Below, piece after piece: positions 54,477-64,000 of a stretch of 64,000 bases of DNA. The notes beneath the pieces are model-generated. The model ran no database searches. It saw nothing but the letters and a program-made list of their open reading frames with translations, and was not told the origin of the DNA. Position 1 is the stretch's first letter; each line of letters opens with the position of its first letter. Source of the DNA: an uncultured Bacteroidota bacterium (GTDB taxonomy: Bacteria; Bacteroidota; Bacteroidia; Flavobacteriales; Flavobacteriaceae); contig CACEKG010000003.1 in the NCBI GenBank assembly GCA_902560065.1, positions 22,569-86,568 of the forward strand, written 5' to 3'. The translations under genes and the position numbers were made by a program.

Positions 54477-55036
54477 AATTTAATTATTTTTTTGGGTGTT
54501 ATACAATAATTAAGTTTAATATCACTATATGTTGTGTCTTCAATTTTTTCAATAATATCAAAGAAAGAAAGTCCAACTTTAATAACTTTTTTATCACACT
54601 TGTTTAAAAACCTATCATAATAACCTTTACCGTAACCAACTCTATTACCAATTTTATCAACAATGATTAATGGCACAAAAACAACTTCAATTAGATTTAT
54701 TTTGATTTTATTTCCATTTAATGGCTCAGGAATTCCTAAATTATTTTTTTTTATTAATATATTTTTTTCATATACGTAATGATTTAAATTCAAACCATTA
54801 ATTTTAGGTATAATTATCTTCTTATTTTTATCCTTTAATAAACTGACCAATGGATCGGTGTCTACTTCTTTATTTTTATAAATTGATAAAAAAATATGAA
54901 AAATTTTATTATGCCATATTGGAAGTTTTAAGCATTGATTAGCAATTTCTTTGCTCCATAATTTTCTTTCAAAATCTGAAATATTTAATCTTTTTTTTAT
55001 ATACTTTAACCTTAATTTTTCCTTAGTTGTAATCAA
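54473..55036 (-). CDS. 5-formyltetrahydrofolate cyclo-ligase
   Basis: The 187-residue enzyme converts 5-formyl-THF to 5,10-methenyl-THF with ATP. Family features are the basic N terminus (KLRLKYIKKRLN), KNKKIIIPKI, and the substrate/ATP loop VGYGKGYYDRFL near 137-148. It stands alone, divergent from uvrC across 83 bases. Confidence 0.92.
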   Translation of the reverse strand: MITTKEKLRLKYIKKRLNISDFERKLWSKEIANQCLKLPIWHNKIFHIFLSIYKNKEVDTDPLVSLLKDKNKKIIIPKINGLNLNHYVYEKNILIKKNNLGIPEPLNGNKIKINLIEVVFVPLIIVDKIGNRVGYGKGYYDRFLNKCDKKVIKVGLSFFDIIEKIEDTTYSDIKLNYCITPKKIIKF

Positions 55037-55119
55037 TTATTTAATATTACATTTATACTTACTAAATTATAAATTCTAGATGTTTGAATCATTTAAATGC
55101 ATCAAAATTTTATTAAAAT

Positions 55120-56856
55120 ATGATTTATTCAAAAATTGATCTCCAAAAAAAAAGTCTACCAGAAGATCCTGGTATTTACAAATTTTTTGATAAGTCAAAT
55201 AATATTATTTATGTAGGAAAGGCTAAAAATTTAAAAAAACGAGTTCTATCTTATTTTAATAAAAATCATGTTAATCATAAAACTGAACTTTTAGTAAAAC
55301 AAATTAATAAAATCGAAAATATTGTTGTTGAAACAGAAATGGATGCTTTACTTCTTGAAAATAGCTTAATAAAAAAATTTAAACCAAAATATAATGTTTT
55401 ACTTAAGGATGATAAAACCTATCCATGGATTTGTATAATTAAAAAACCTAAACCTGAAATTTTTTATACCAGAAAACCCAAAATAAAAAATGGAGAATAT
55501 TTTGGCCCCTTTACAAATGTAACTTACGTTAGATATTTAATTAAACTGATTAAAGATATCTATCCCTTTTTAAACTATGATTTGATAAACCTTTTAAAAA
55601 AAGAAACTAATGAATTAACTCAAAAAGAAATTGATGAAAACATCAGATCTATAAAATCTATAATAAAAGGAAATTTTAAATCAACTGTTAAAAATTTAAA
55701 ATATAAAATGAAAAAATTTTCTTTATCCATGGAATATGAAAAAGCCCAAGAAGCAAAAGAAAAACTAAATATTTTAAAAAATTATCAGGTAAAGTCTACA
55801 ATTGTTAATCCTAAATTATCAAATATTGATGTTTTTTCTATTTATTCAGATGAAACTTTTGGTTATGTTAACTTTATGCAAATTTCTTATGGTTCAATTA
55901 TTAGCTCTTATACAATTGAAATAAAGAAGAAAATTAATGAGTCAGATGAGGAAATATTAAGACTTGCGATTATAGAGCTAAGACAAAGGTTTAAATCAAA
56001 TAATAATTTAATACTCCTGCCTATTAAAATCAATATAGAAAATACTATTAAATGTAATGTTCCAAAAAAAGGGGACAAAAAAAAATTAATTGATTTATCG
56101 ATTAAAAATGCAAAATCTTATAGGTTAGAAAGATTTAAACAAATTAAATTAACCGACCCAAATAGACATACCAAAAGAATGTTATCACAAGTAAAATCTG
56201 ATCTTAAATTAATTAATGAACCTTTTCATATAGAATGTTTTGATAATTCAAATATCCAAGGTTCAAATCCTGTTGGTTCTTGTGTAGTTTTTAAAAATTT
56301 AAAGCCCATTAAAAAAGAATACAGATTATATAACATAAAATCTGTTGAAGGTCCAAATGATTTTGCTTCAATGGAGGAAATTATCTATAGACGATATAGT
56401 AGACTTTTAAAAGAAGAAAAAACACTGCCAAATTTAATTATTATAGATGGAGGAAAAGGTCAATTAAGTTCTGCCTTAAAAAGTTTATGCTTATTAAAAC
56501 TTGATAAAAAAATTGAAATAATTAGTATTGCAAAAAAATTGGAGGAAATTTATTCTATTAAAGATCCAAATCCTTTATACCTGGATAAAAGATCCGAAAC
56601 ATTAAAAATAATTCAACATGCTCGAAATGAATCGCATAGATTTGCTATAAATTTTCATAGAAAAAAAAGAGAAAAATACTCTTTAAGCTCTGAGCTTAAT
56701 AATATAAAAGGCCTGGGTCCAAAAACAAAATTAAAATTATTGAAAGCCTATAAGTCTTTTAAAAGAATTAAAAATACTTCTTTATCAGATCTTCAATCAT
56801 TATTAGGAGAAAAAAAAGGAAAGAAGATATTTGAAGCATTAAAAAAAATTATTTAG
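55120..56856 (+). CDS. uvrC: UvrABC system protein C
   Basis: The 578-residue excision nuclease subunit has an N-terminal GIY-YIG nuclease (PGIYKFFDKSNNIIYVGKA at 17-35), a UvrB-binding UVR helix pair (about 196-230), an RNase H-like nuclease domain with FDNSNIQGSNPVGS and IIDGGKGQL, and C-terminal helix-hairpin-helix motifs (IKGLGPKTKLKLLKAY). It makes the two incisions at bulky lesions. Confidence 0.95.
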   Translation: MIYSKIDLQKKSLPEDPGIYKFFDKSNNIIYVGKAKNLKKRVLSYFNKNHVNHKTELLVKQINKIENIVVETEMDALLLENSLIKKFKPKYNVLLKDDKTYPWICIIKKPKPEIFYTRKPKIKNGEYFGPFTNVTYVRYLIKLIKDIYPFLNYDLINLLKKETNELTQKEIDENIRSIKSIIKGNFKSTVKNLKYKMKKFSLSMEYEKAQEAKEKLNILKNYQVKSTIVNPKLSNIDVFSIYSDETFGYVNFMQISYGSIISSYTIEIKKKINESDEEILRLAIIELRQRFKSNNNLILLPIKINIENTIKCNVPKKGDKKKLIDLSIKNAKSYRLERFKQIKLTDPNRHTKRMLSQVKSDLKLINEPFHIECFDNSNIQGSNPVGSCVVFKNLKPIKKEYRLYNIKSVEGPNDFASMEEIIYRRYSRLLKEEKTLPNLIIIDGGKGQLSSALKSLCLLKLDKKIEIISIAKKLEEIYSIKDPNPLYLDKRSETLKIIQHARNESHRFAINFHRKKREKYSLSSELNNIKGLGPKTKLKLLKAYKSFKRIKNTSLSDLQSLLGEKKGKKIFEALKKII

Positions 56857-56881
56857 ATTAATTAATTTAGCTATAGATGTC

Positions 56882-57676
56882 ATGAAAAGTATTTTTAGGT
56901 TATTAATATGTTTTTTTAGTTTACTTAACTCTATTGAATTAAAATCTCAAACTGAAAAAGTTATTGAAACACCCTTTGATGGAGGAGAATGGTTTGAATT
57001 TAGAATTTATTATGGTTTTTTTAATGCTAGTTATGCTTCAATTAAATTAGAAAATGATACTATTAATAATATTCCAGTATTACACTCTATGGGCTATGGA
57101 AAAACTACTGGACTAGCAAGATGGTTTTTTAAAGTAGACGATTATTATGAAAGCTATTTTGATAGGGAAAAAATAATACCCTACAAATTTATTAGAAATA
57201 TATATGAGGGCGGATATACTAAAAATATTGAAATTAACTTCAATCAAGAAAAGCAAATTGCAAACATTACTGATAAGAAAAAGAATACAATAACTAAACT
57301 ACCATTCAACTATAATGCTCAGGACTTAGTATCCTCTTTTTATTACTTAAGAAAATATTTTCCAAGGGATGAATTTAAAATAAATGAAAGTTTTGTTATA
57401 AATATGTTTTTTGATAATGACAATTATGTCTTTAAACTCAAGTATCTTGGTAATGAAGTAATTGACAGTAAGTTTGGTAAAATTGAATGTTTAAAATTTA
57501 TTCCTATGGTGCAATCTGGTAGGATTTTTAAAGAGCAGGAAAGCGTTACAATATGGATTTCAAATGATAAAAATAGAATTCCTATAAGAGTTCAAGCAGA
57601 TGTAATTGTCGGTTCTATAAAAGCTGACCTTGATAACTTTAAAAACCTTAAATATCCTTTCAAAATTAAATTTTAG
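56882..57676 (+). CDS. DUF3108 domain-containing exported protein
   Basis: The 264-residue protein has a signal peptide ending around IELKSQ (residue 22) and the DUF3108 pattern FDGGEWFEFRIYYGFFNASYASIKL, TTGLARWFFKVDDYYESYFD, GKIECLKFIPM and VTIWISNDKNRIPIRVQA. DUF3108 proteins are predicted periplasmic beta-barrel-like domains of unknown function. Found between uvrC and a murein hydrolase in the same orientation, so an envelope role is plausible. Confidence 0.85.
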   Translation: MKSIFRLLICFFSLLNSIELKSQTEKVIETPFDGGEWFEFRIYYGFFNASYASIKLENDTINNIPVLHSMGYGKTTGLARWFFKVDDYYESYFDREKIIPYKFIRNIYEGGYTKNIEINFNQEKQIANITDKKKNTITKLPFNYNAQDLVSSFYYLRKYFPRDEFKINESFVINMFFDNDNYVFKLKYLGNEVIDSKFGKIECLKFIPMVQSGRIFKEQESVTIWISNDKNRIPIRVQADVIVGSIKADLDNFKNLKYPFKIKF

Positions 57677-57754
57677 CCTTTATATGAAAACTTTTTAAAA
57701 ACTTTTAATTAAAAAAAAAATACATATTACAACATTTACGAAATTTGAATTATC

Positions 57755-59050
57755 ATGTATTTGATAAGAATAATTATTGTCTTTATTTCATTAACAATTT
57801 TTTCTTGTACTGAAAAAGAAGTATCTAAAATCTCCATTATAAAAACAAAAATTGATAAAAAAAATGTAAATAAACTATATGGTATTAATCTAAATTCACA
57901 TATAATAAAAGAAACTAAGATAAAAAGAGGTGATACTTTTGGAAAAATACTTGAAGAAAATGGAATTGATTATCCAGAAGTTCATAACATTCTTTCAATT
58001 ATTAAAAACAAGGTCAATATTAAAAAACTTCGAGTAGGAAAACCTTACACTCTCTTTTTTAATATTGATGATATTAGTTTTCCTGAATTTTTTGTTTATC
58101 ACCCAAGAATTGAAGAGTATACTATTATTCATTTAAAAGACAGTATTTATGCTAATAAAATCATTAAGAAATTCAGAATTAAAGAACTCGAAACATCAGG
58201 AATAATAAATAGTTCATTATATGAAACTATGAAATCTAATGGTATTAATGAGTCTCTAACATATTCCCTTTCAGATGTATATGCTTGGAATATAGATTTT
58301 TTTAGACTCCAAAAAGGAGATAAGTTTAAAGTTATATATACTGAAAAATTTATTGATGATTCCATTTCAATTGGAATAGATAGAATTAAAGCTGCTTATT
58401 TTGAACATAATAAAAAACCTCTATATGCTTTTGAATTTGAATCTGATTCAATCAAAGGAATTGTAGATTATTTTGATGAAAAAGCTAAAAACTTAAGAAG
58501 AGCTTTTTTGAAAGGTCCTTTAAAGTTTAATAGAATCTCCTCAAGATATAATATGAGAAGACGAATAGCTCTTTATGGAAATAGAATAAAACCTCATAAA
58601 GGTACTGACTTTGCTGCTAGAGTAGGAACTCCAATACTTGCAACAGCAAATGGAACTATAGTTAAATCATCTTATTCTAGAGCAAATGGAAATTATGTAA
58701 CAATAAAACATAACAACACTTATTCTACTCAATATCTACATATGAGAAGAAGAAAAGCAAAATTAGGTCAGTTTGTTAAACAGGGTGATGTAATAGGCTG
58801 GGTTGGAATGACTGGATATACGTCTGGACCTCATGTATGTTATAGATTTTGGAAAAATGGTAGGCAAGTAGACCCTTTTAAACAAAAACTTCCTGAAGCC
58901 AAACCTATATCTAAAAAATTAAAAAACAAATACTTAACTTATATGGAACCCTATAAAATAAAATTAGATGCTATTAATTTTAATGAAGAATCCATGAAAT
59001 CAAATATAGTTAATATTGAAAATAATATAATTAAAAATGACGCTCCCTAA
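57755..59050 (+). CDS. M23 family metallopeptidase lipoprotein
   Basis: The 431-residue predicted lipoprotein (lipobox FSC, Cys18) has a LysM/OapA-like N-terminal region (KRGDTFGKILEENGI) and a C-terminal LytM/M23 peptidase domain with HKGTD (His281, Asp285) and YLHMR. The canonical HxH reads His360-Val-Cys362, so Cys replaces the third zinc-ligand His. From memory this HVC form recurs in Flavobacteria. It should cleave peptidoglycan cross-links or act as a LytM regulator of amidases. It overlaps pgi by 14 bases. Confidence 0.88.
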   Translation: MYLIRIIIVFISLTIFSCTEKEVSKISIIKTKIDKKNVNKLYGINLNSHIIKETKIKRGDTFGKILEENGIDYPEVHNILSIIKNKVNIKKLRVGKPYTLFFNIDDISFPEFFVYHPRIEEYTIIHLKDSIYANKIIKKFRIKELETSGIINSSLYETMKSNGINESLTYSLSDVYAWNIDFFRLQKGDKFKVIYTEKFIDDSISIGIDRIKAAYFEHNKKPLYAFEFESDSIKGIVDYFDEKAKNLRRAFLKGPLKFNRISSRYNMRRRIALYGNRIKPHKGTDFAARVGTPILATANGTIVKSSYSRANGNYVTIKHNNTYSTQYLHMRRRKAKLGQFVKQGDVIGWVGMTGYTSGPHVCYRFWKNGRQVDPFKQKLPEAKPISKKLKNKYLTYMEPYKIKLDAINFNEESMKSNIVNIENNIIKNDAP

Positions 59051-60668
59051 TAAAAATCCGACTAAATTAAAAGCATGGGGAAAATTAATTTCTCATTATA
59101 ATTCCATTTGTAATAAATCTATCTATTCCCATTTTAAAAATGAAAAAGATAAAAGAGACTATTGTTTTATAAACTGGGAAGATTTTTATGTAGATGTCTC
59201 AAAAAACAGGTGGAATAAAAAAACTTTTGATTTATTAATGAATCTTGCTAAAGAAGCTGGGCTAAAAGAAGCAATAGAAAAATATTTTAATGGAAAAAAA
59301 ATTAATGAAACTGAAAATAGAGCCGTTCTTCATACAGCAATAAGAAAAAAAAGTAACTCAGAAATTTTAATTGACAATAAAAATATTATTGAAATTATAA
59401 AATACGATAAATCTAAAATGTATTCATTTTGTGATGAGGTTATTTCTGGAAAATGGAAAGGATTTAGTGGTAAAAAAATTAAAAGTATAGTTAATATTGG
59501 AATTGGAGGATCAGATCTTGGCCCATCAATGGTAACTGAAGCATTATCATATTATAGAAATAAATTAAATTTAGTCTTTATTTCAAATATTGATGGTGAC
59601 CATTTTTCTGAAAATATAAATAAAATAGATCCAGAAACTACTCTCTTTATAATTGTTTCCAAAACCTTTACGACTCAAGAAACTATTAATAATGCTGAAA
59701 AAATAAAGAAATGGTTTTTAAAAAAGACTAAAGCCAGTGGCATTGAAAAAAACTTTGTAGCTGTTTCAACAAATATTAAAAAAGTTAAGTCTTTTGGAAT
59801 TCCACAAGAAAATATTTTCCCAATGTATGATTGGATTGGCGGGAGATTTTCTTTATGGAGCTCTGTAGGAATTAGCATTTGTCTTTCAATTGGAGTGAAA
59901 AATTTTAAAAAATTAATCAAAGGTGCAAGATCAATGGATAATCATTTTGAAAAGACACCATTTGACAAAAATCTTCCGATTATTTTAGGCGTTTTAAGTA
60001 TATGGTACAATAATTTTTATAACTCAGAAAGTGAAGCTGTTATCCCTTATTGTGAATATTTAAAAAATCTTCCGAAATATTTACAACAAAGTGTAATGGA
60101 AAGCAATGGAAAAAGCGTTGATAGAAATGGAGATAAAATTAACTATCAGACGGGAACTATTATATGGGGTTCAACTGGCACAAATGCTCAACATGCCTTT
60201 TTTCAATTAATTCATCAAGGAACTAAATTGATTCCTTTAGATTTTATAGGATTTAAAAAACCTTTACATAAAGATGAAAAAAGTCATAAAAAATTAATGT
60301 CAAACTTTATTGCTCAAAGTAAGGCTTTAATGCTAGGAAAAGACATTGGCTCAGTAATTAAAGAATTAAATTCTAATAATATAGAATCTGTTGAGATAGA
60401 TAAAATATCTCCTTTTAAAGTTTTTGATGGTAATAAACCATCTAACTCTATTTTAATTGATAAATTAAATCCATATAACTTAGGAGCTTTAATTTCAATG
60501 TACGAACACAAAATTTTTGTACAAGGAATTATATGGAATATATATAGTTTTGATCAATGGGGAGTTGAATTAGGAAAGAAATTAGCAGATGAAATATTTA
60601 AAGATTTTTACTCAAAATCAAAAGAACACGATATTTCAACTGAAAATTTAATTGCCAAATTAAAATAA
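59037..60668 (+). CDS. pgi: Glucose-6-phosphate isomerase
   Basis: The 543-residue enzyme interconverts glucose-6-P and fructose-6-P. It has NIGIGGSDLGPSM, SKTFTTQETINNA, WIGGRFSLWSSVG, the active-site GSTGTNAQHAFFQLIHQG and C-terminal YEHKIFVQGIIWNIYSFDQWGVELGK. Full length. Overlap with the M23 gene suggests coupling only by compaction, not function. Confidence 0.96.
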   Translation: MTLPNKNPTKLKAWGKLISHYNSICNKSIYSHFKNEKDKRDYCFINWEDFYVDVSKNRWNKKTFDLLMNLAKEAGLKEAIEKYFNGKKINETENRAVLHTAIRKKSNSEILIDNKNIIEIIKYDKSKMYSFCDEVISGKWKGFSGKKIKSIVNIGIGGSDLGPSMVTEALSYYRNKLNLVFISNIDGDHFSENINKIDPETTLFIIVSKTFTTQETINNAEKIKKWFLKKTKASGIEKNFVAVSTNIKKVKSFGIPQENIFPMYDWIGGRFSLWSSVGISICLSIGVKNFKKLIKGARSMDNHFEKTPFDKNLPIILGVLSIWYNNFYNSESEAVIPYCEYLKNLPKYLQQSVMESNGKSVDRNGDKINYQTGTIIWGSTGTNAQHAFFQLIHQGTKLIPLDFIGFKKPLHKDEKSHKKLMSNFIAQSKALMLGKDIGSVIKELNSNNIESVEIDKISPFKVFDGNKPSNSILIDKLNPYNLGALISMYEHKIFVQGIIWNIYSFDQWGVELGKKLADEIFKDFYSKSKEHDISTENLIAKLK

Positions 60669-60675
60669 TTCTTTC

Positions 60676-61542
60676 CTATTTACTTACTTTAAGACTAATG
60701 TCAATAGGCTTTGCAGAATGAGTTAAGCATCCTAAGGAAATAAAATTCACCCCAGTTTTAGCAATAGCTAAAATATTAGATTTATCAATATTCCCAGAAG
60801 CTTCTGTTGGCTTTTTATTACCAATTAAACTTAAAGCTTTTTTAATTTCATTAATATCCATATTATCAAGTAAAATTCTTGTTACAATATTATAATTTAA
60901 GACGTCTTTTACCTCTTTTAAATTTCTTGTTTCAACTATTAAATCATATTCTTTACCTAAACCTGATAAATACCTTTTTGTTTTTTTTAAAACTAGATTG
61001 ACTCCTCCTCCAAAATCTATATGATTGTCTTTAATCATTAAAGCATCATATAATCCCATCCTATGATTATTTCCTCCTCCTATTAGGACTGCCCATTTTT
61101 CTGGATATCTAAAATTAGGGGTAGTTTTTCTTGTATCAAGTAATTTACAACTCGTTTTAGATATAATTTTTTTATATCTACTTGTAAGACTTGCAATACC
61201 TGACATCCTTTGAATACAATTAAGCACTAATCTTTCCATAGCTAAAATAGATAGGGAATTTCCTTCAACAATAAAGCCTTTTGTTCCGGCATTTATTTTA
61301 TCTCCATCATTAACTAAATATCTAAAATTAATTTTGCTATCATATTTTTTATAAATAATTTCAGCTAATTCTAATCCAGCGATTACACAATTTTCTTTAA
61401 CTATAAGAACTGCTTTACCCTTATCATTTTTTGATAAAGATGCTTTACTAGAATGATCAATACTATTTAGATCTTCTTTGATGGCATTATTTATAAAAAA
61501 ATTTATTTCTTTTTTATAATTTATATAAAAATTATTTTTCAT
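60676..61542 (-). CDS. nadC: Quinolinate phosphoribosyltransferase
   Basis: The 288-residue enzyme makes nicotinate mononucleotide from quinolinate and PRPP with decarboxylation. It has LVLNCIQRMSGIAS, LLDTRKTTPNFR, GGGNNHRMGLYDALMIKDNHI and VETRNLKEV. It is the last gene of nadA-nadB-nadC and overlaps nadB by 11 bases. Confidence 0.95.
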   Translation of the reverse strand: MKNNFYINYKKEINFFINNAIKEDLNSIDHSSKASLSKNDKGKAVLIVKENCVIAGLELAEIIYKKYDSKINFRYLVNDGDKINAGTKGFIVEGNSLSILAMERLVLNCIQRMSGIASLTSRYKKIISKTSCKLLDTRKTTPNFRYPEKWAVLIGGGNNHRMGLYDALMIKDNHIDFGGGVNLVLKKTKRYLSGLGKEYDLIVETRNLKEVKDVLNYNIVTRILLDNMDINEIKKALSLIGNKKPTEASGNIDKSNILAIAKTGVNFISLGCLTHSAKPIDISLKVSK

Positions 61543-63079
61543 TATCTACATTATAAAAAACTCCTTTATTAATTTTAATCTTTTGAGCCTGCTTAATTAA
61601 TAAATATGAAATACTTACCATGTTTCTTAGTTCACTTAAACTCTGGGTAAGTTTATTTTTATTATATAAACGAGTTACCTGATTATAAATATTTAATACT
61701 ATATTTTCAGCCTCATTTAGTCCTCCATTAAATTTAAAAATTCCAACTTTATTATTCATAGTTTTTTGCAACTCTTTTCTCAAAATATTCTCTTCTTTAA
61801 TAATCTCACTACTTACAAATTTTTCTCCTTTCCAACTTGGAACATTAAAAGCTAAACTATTATTTGAACTAATAAATTTTGAAACATCAACAGCTGCTCT
61901 ATGAGAAAAAACTAAAGATTCTAATAAAGAGTTAGAAGCTAATCTATTAGCTCCATGAAGACCAGTAGATGAACACTCTCCAATAGCATATAAACTATTC
62001 AAACTTGACTCACCATTTTCATTTACTTTTATACCTCCGCAAAAATAATGAGCTGCAGGAACAATTGGGATCATATCTGATGGCAATTTTATTCCAACTG
62101 ATAAACAGTTGCTATATATTTTAGGAAAATACTTTTTCCAATTTTTTCTTTCAATTGAACTACCATCAAGATAAACATATTTACTGTTTAAATTATGCAT
62201 CTCCATTTGGATAGCTCTTGCGACAATATCTCTTGGAGCTAATTCTCCTCTGGAATCATATTTTTTCATAAAAAGTTCTCCTTTTGAATTTCTTAAAAAA
62301 GCGCCTGCACCTCTTACCGCCTCTGAAATCAAAAAGGTTTTGTCATTTATTTTATGGTATAAAGCTGTAGGATGAAATTGAACAAATGGAAGATTTTCCA
62401 TAAAAACTTTAGCTCTATATGCTGCTCCTAAACCATCGCCAGTTGCAATACTAGGATTTGTAGAATGTGAATATATATTTCCTGCACCTCCAGTTGATAA
62501 AACCGTAACCTTAGCAGCTATTTTAATTATCTCTTCTTTTTCTTTTGAAATCACATAAGCACCATAACATTTATTATGGTTAGTTTTAGTATGATGATCT
62601 GTAATTAAATCTACTAATGTATGATTTTCAAAAATTTCAATATTCTTGAATGATTTAACTTTTTCAATAAGTTTTTTTTGAATCTCCTCTCCAGTCTGAT
62701 CTTTATGATGTAATATTCTATTTTCAGAATGCCCCCCTTCTCTGGCTAGATCTAATTTGTTATTGTTAGTATCAAATTTTGTCCCCCATAAAATTAATTC
62801 TCTTATTCTCTCACTTCCTTCTTTTATTACAAAATCTACAACCTTTTTATTACATTCTCCTGCTCCAGCTTTTAATGTATCATCTATATGTTTTTTGAAT
62901 GAATCTTTTTTGAAATTTGAAACTACAGCTATACCACCTTGAGCATACCTAGTATTAGTTTCCATTATATTAGATTTAGAAATTAAAGTAATTTTAATAT
63001 TAGAATTGATCAAAGCTAACTTTATAGAAAATGTAATTCCTGAAATCCCTGATCCAATAACTAATACATCTGAAACCAT
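61532..63079 (-). CDS. nadB: L-aspartate oxidase
   Basis: The 515-residue flavoprotein oxidises aspartate to iminoaspartate. It has the dinucleotide motif VIGSGISG at 7-14, NTRYAQGGIAVV, GRD-type loop replaced here by LAREGGHSENRILHHKD, FVQFHPTALYH, SEAVRGAGAFLRN and GLHGANRLASNSLLE, matching NadB rather than succinate dehydrogenase. Its product is the substrate of NadA, encoded 3 bases upstream. Confidence 0.95.
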   Translation of the reverse strand: MVSDVLVIGSGISGITFSIKLALINSNIKITLISKSNIMETNTRYAQGGIAVVSNFKKDSFKKHIDDTLKAGAGECNKKVVDFVIKEGSERIRELILWGTKFDTNNNKLDLAREGGHSENRILHHKDQTGEEIQKKLIEKVKSFKNIEIFENHTLVDLITDHHTKTNHNKCYGAYVISKEKEEIIKIAAKVTVLSTGGAGNIYSHSTNPSIATGDGLGAAYRAKVFMENLPFVQFHPTALYHKINDKTFLISEAVRGAGAFLRNSKGELFMKKYDSRGELAPRDIVARAIQMEMHNLNSKYVYLDGSSIERKNWKKYFPKIYSNCLSVGIKLPSDMIPIVPAAHYFCGGIKVNENGESSLNSLYAIGECSSTGLHGANRLASNSLLESLVFSHRAAVDVSKFISSNNSLAFNVPSWKGEKFVSSEIIKEENILRKELQKTMNNKVGIFKFNGGLNEAENIVLNIYNQVTRLYNKNKLTQSLSELRNMVSISYLLIKQAQKIKINKGVFYNVDNEK

Positions 63080-63082
63080 TGA

Positions 63083-64000
63083 TCAGCCTAATTCTAACAT
63101 TCTCTCAATTGGCTTTTTTGCTTTTGAAATAATTTCTTTTGATAAATTAACTTCAGGTAATTCATATAATAAACAATTATAGAGTTTATCTAAAGTATTC
63201 ATTTTCATATACGCACATTCACTACAAGCACATGAATCATCTTGAACTGGAGCAGGAATAAAAATTTTATCAGGACATTTTTTTTTCATCTCATGTAAAA
63301 TTCCGACTTCAGTGGCAACAATATATTTTTTTGATGAATCTCTTTGAACAAAATTTAACAATCCTGTTGTGCTCCCCACAAAACTAGCAAAATCTAGTAT
63401 TACAGAATCACTTTCAGGATGAGCAATAAATTTAGCATCAGGGTTTTCATTAGAAATTTTTAATATTTTATCAAATGAAAATGCTTCATGAACAATACAA
63501 GATCCATTCCATAAAATCATATTTCTTCCTGTTTCCTTTATTAAGTACTTTCCTAAATTTTTATCAGGTGCAAAAATTATTTCTTTATGATTAGGAATTG
63601 ACTCTATTACTTTTTTAGCATTACTAGAAGTACAAACTATATCACTTAAAGTTTTAATTTCTGCAGAACAATTAATATAAGTCACTACAATAGCATTTGG
63701 ATATTTTTTTTTAAATAATTTAAAATCCTCAGGGGGACAAGAATCTGCAAGTGAACATCCAGCCTTTAAATCTGGTAAAAGAACCTTTTTACTTGGATTA
63801 ACAATTTTAGCAGTTTCAGCCATAAAATGAACACCTGCCATAACTATCTTATCATTATTAATCTTTGAAGCCATTTGAGCCAAATAAAGACTGTCTCCCA
63901 AATAATCAGCTAATTCTTGAATAAGAGGATCCTGATAGTAATGAACTAAAAGAGCAGCATTTTTTTCTTTTTTTAATTTTTTTATTTCATTAATTAAATT
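63083..64000 (-). CDS. nadA: Quinolinate synthase A (5' end beyond the window)
   Basis: The open frame continues to the last base of the window, so the start is missing; 305 codons are visible. The upstream part (LLVHYYQDPLIQELADYLGDS) is normal NadA sequence, so the in-frame TTG at 63901 is not the start. The [4Fe-4S] Cys ligands lie in PDLKAGCSLADSCP, WNGSCIVHEAF and DDSCACSECAYMKMN. NadA condenses iminoaspartate with DHAP to quinolinate. First gene of the de novo NAD operon nadABC. Confidence 0.95.
   Translation of the reverse strand, partial: NLINEIKKLKKEKNAALLVHYYQDPLIQELADYLGDSLYLAQMASKINNDKIVMAGVHFMAETAKIVNPSKKVLLPDLKAGCSLADSCPPEDFKLFKKKYPNAIVVTYINCSAEIKTLSDIVCTSSNAKKVIESIPNHKEIIFAPDKNLGKYLIKETGRNMILWNGSCIVHEAFSFDKILKISNENPDAKFIAHPESDSVILDFASFVGSTTGLLNFVQRDSSKKYIVATEVGILHEMKKKCPDKIFIPAPVQDDSCACSECAYMKMNTLDKLYNCLLYELPEVNLSKEIISKAKKPIERMLELG

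Noticed and set aside
63899..63901. TTG at 63899-63901 as the nadA start
   Set aside because: Conserved NadA sequence continues upstream in frame to the window edge, so the gene is simply truncated by the window.

Overview
The window is about 30% G+C and reads as a chromosomal segment of a marine-type Flavobacteriaceae or close relative (Bacteroidota). The signs are: signal peptides ending in Gln or a lipobox Cys, almost no Shine-Dalgarno sequences, -7 elements of the TAnnTTTG type, a gliding gene (gldD), a DUF4270 lipoprotein, SusC-like plug/carboxypeptidase-like domains on the TonB receptors, and Bacteroidota gene neighbourhoods (mutY-ssb-gldD; HU-RNase G-recX; ileS-traR-lspA; DUF4270-starch synthase-panC-radA). 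Spacers are short, genes often overlap by 4 bases, and no rRNA, tRNA, IS element, prophage or CRISPR was seen, so the genome looks streamlined.

Layout. 1-2.6 kb: three exported proteins, including an M81 (MlrC-type) lipoprotein and a putative zincin lipoprotein. 2.9-7.2 kb: a SET-domain protein and an operon of exported M20 amidohydrolase, exported protein, bile-acid:Na+ type symporter and TesB. 7.3-15 kb: housekeeping block (EamA exporter, gldD, ssb, mutY, HU, a 29-residue basic protein, RNase E/G, recX, atpC, atpD). 15-34.6 kb: a large acyl-CoA catabolic region. 34.7-39.3 kb: acyltransferase, YpdA-type reductase, glycerate kinase and GntP permease. 39.3-47.5 kb: DUF4270, truncated starch synthase, panC, an LPG-synthase-type membrane protein, radA, gdhA, recO. 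47.4-64 kb: haem-type TonB receptor, ileS, traR, lspA, MTHFS, uvrC, DUF3108, M23 peptidase, pgi and the nadA-nadB-nadC operon (nadA runs off the window).

The most interesting part is 14981-34610. A ten-gene minus-strand operon carries three acyl-CoA dehydrogenases, an aminoglycoside-phosphotransferase-like kinase, a 4-hydroxybutyryl-CoA dehydratase homologue with all four Fe-S ligands, a crotonase, a MaoC hydratase and three SDRs. Upstream are a TonB receptor with two long hydrophobic Ala/Gly/Leu-rich insertions and an acyl-CoA synthetase. Divergent from these is a biotin-dependent acyl-CoA carboxylase operon with its own crotonase. The kinase and one dehydrogenase are separate homologues of the two halves of ACAD10/ACAD11, which handle 4-hydroxyacyl-CoA by phosphorylation and elimination, while the AbfD homologue handles 4-hydroxyacyl-CoA by radical dehydration. 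The locus therefore appears to hold two chemical routes for gamma-hydroxyacyl-CoA. I infer an outer-membrane-to-central-metabolism pathway for a hydrophobic acid, lactone or isoprenoid-like substrate; the substrate cannot be read from the sequence.

Other points of note: recX with no ATG/GTG/TTG start (probable AUU start), loss of gldE and panD from their usual places, a textbook Shine-Dalgarno plus mini-ORF upstream of the TonB receptor, and an orphan segment at 2653-2869 bounded by two terminators with helically phased TTTAAC repeats.
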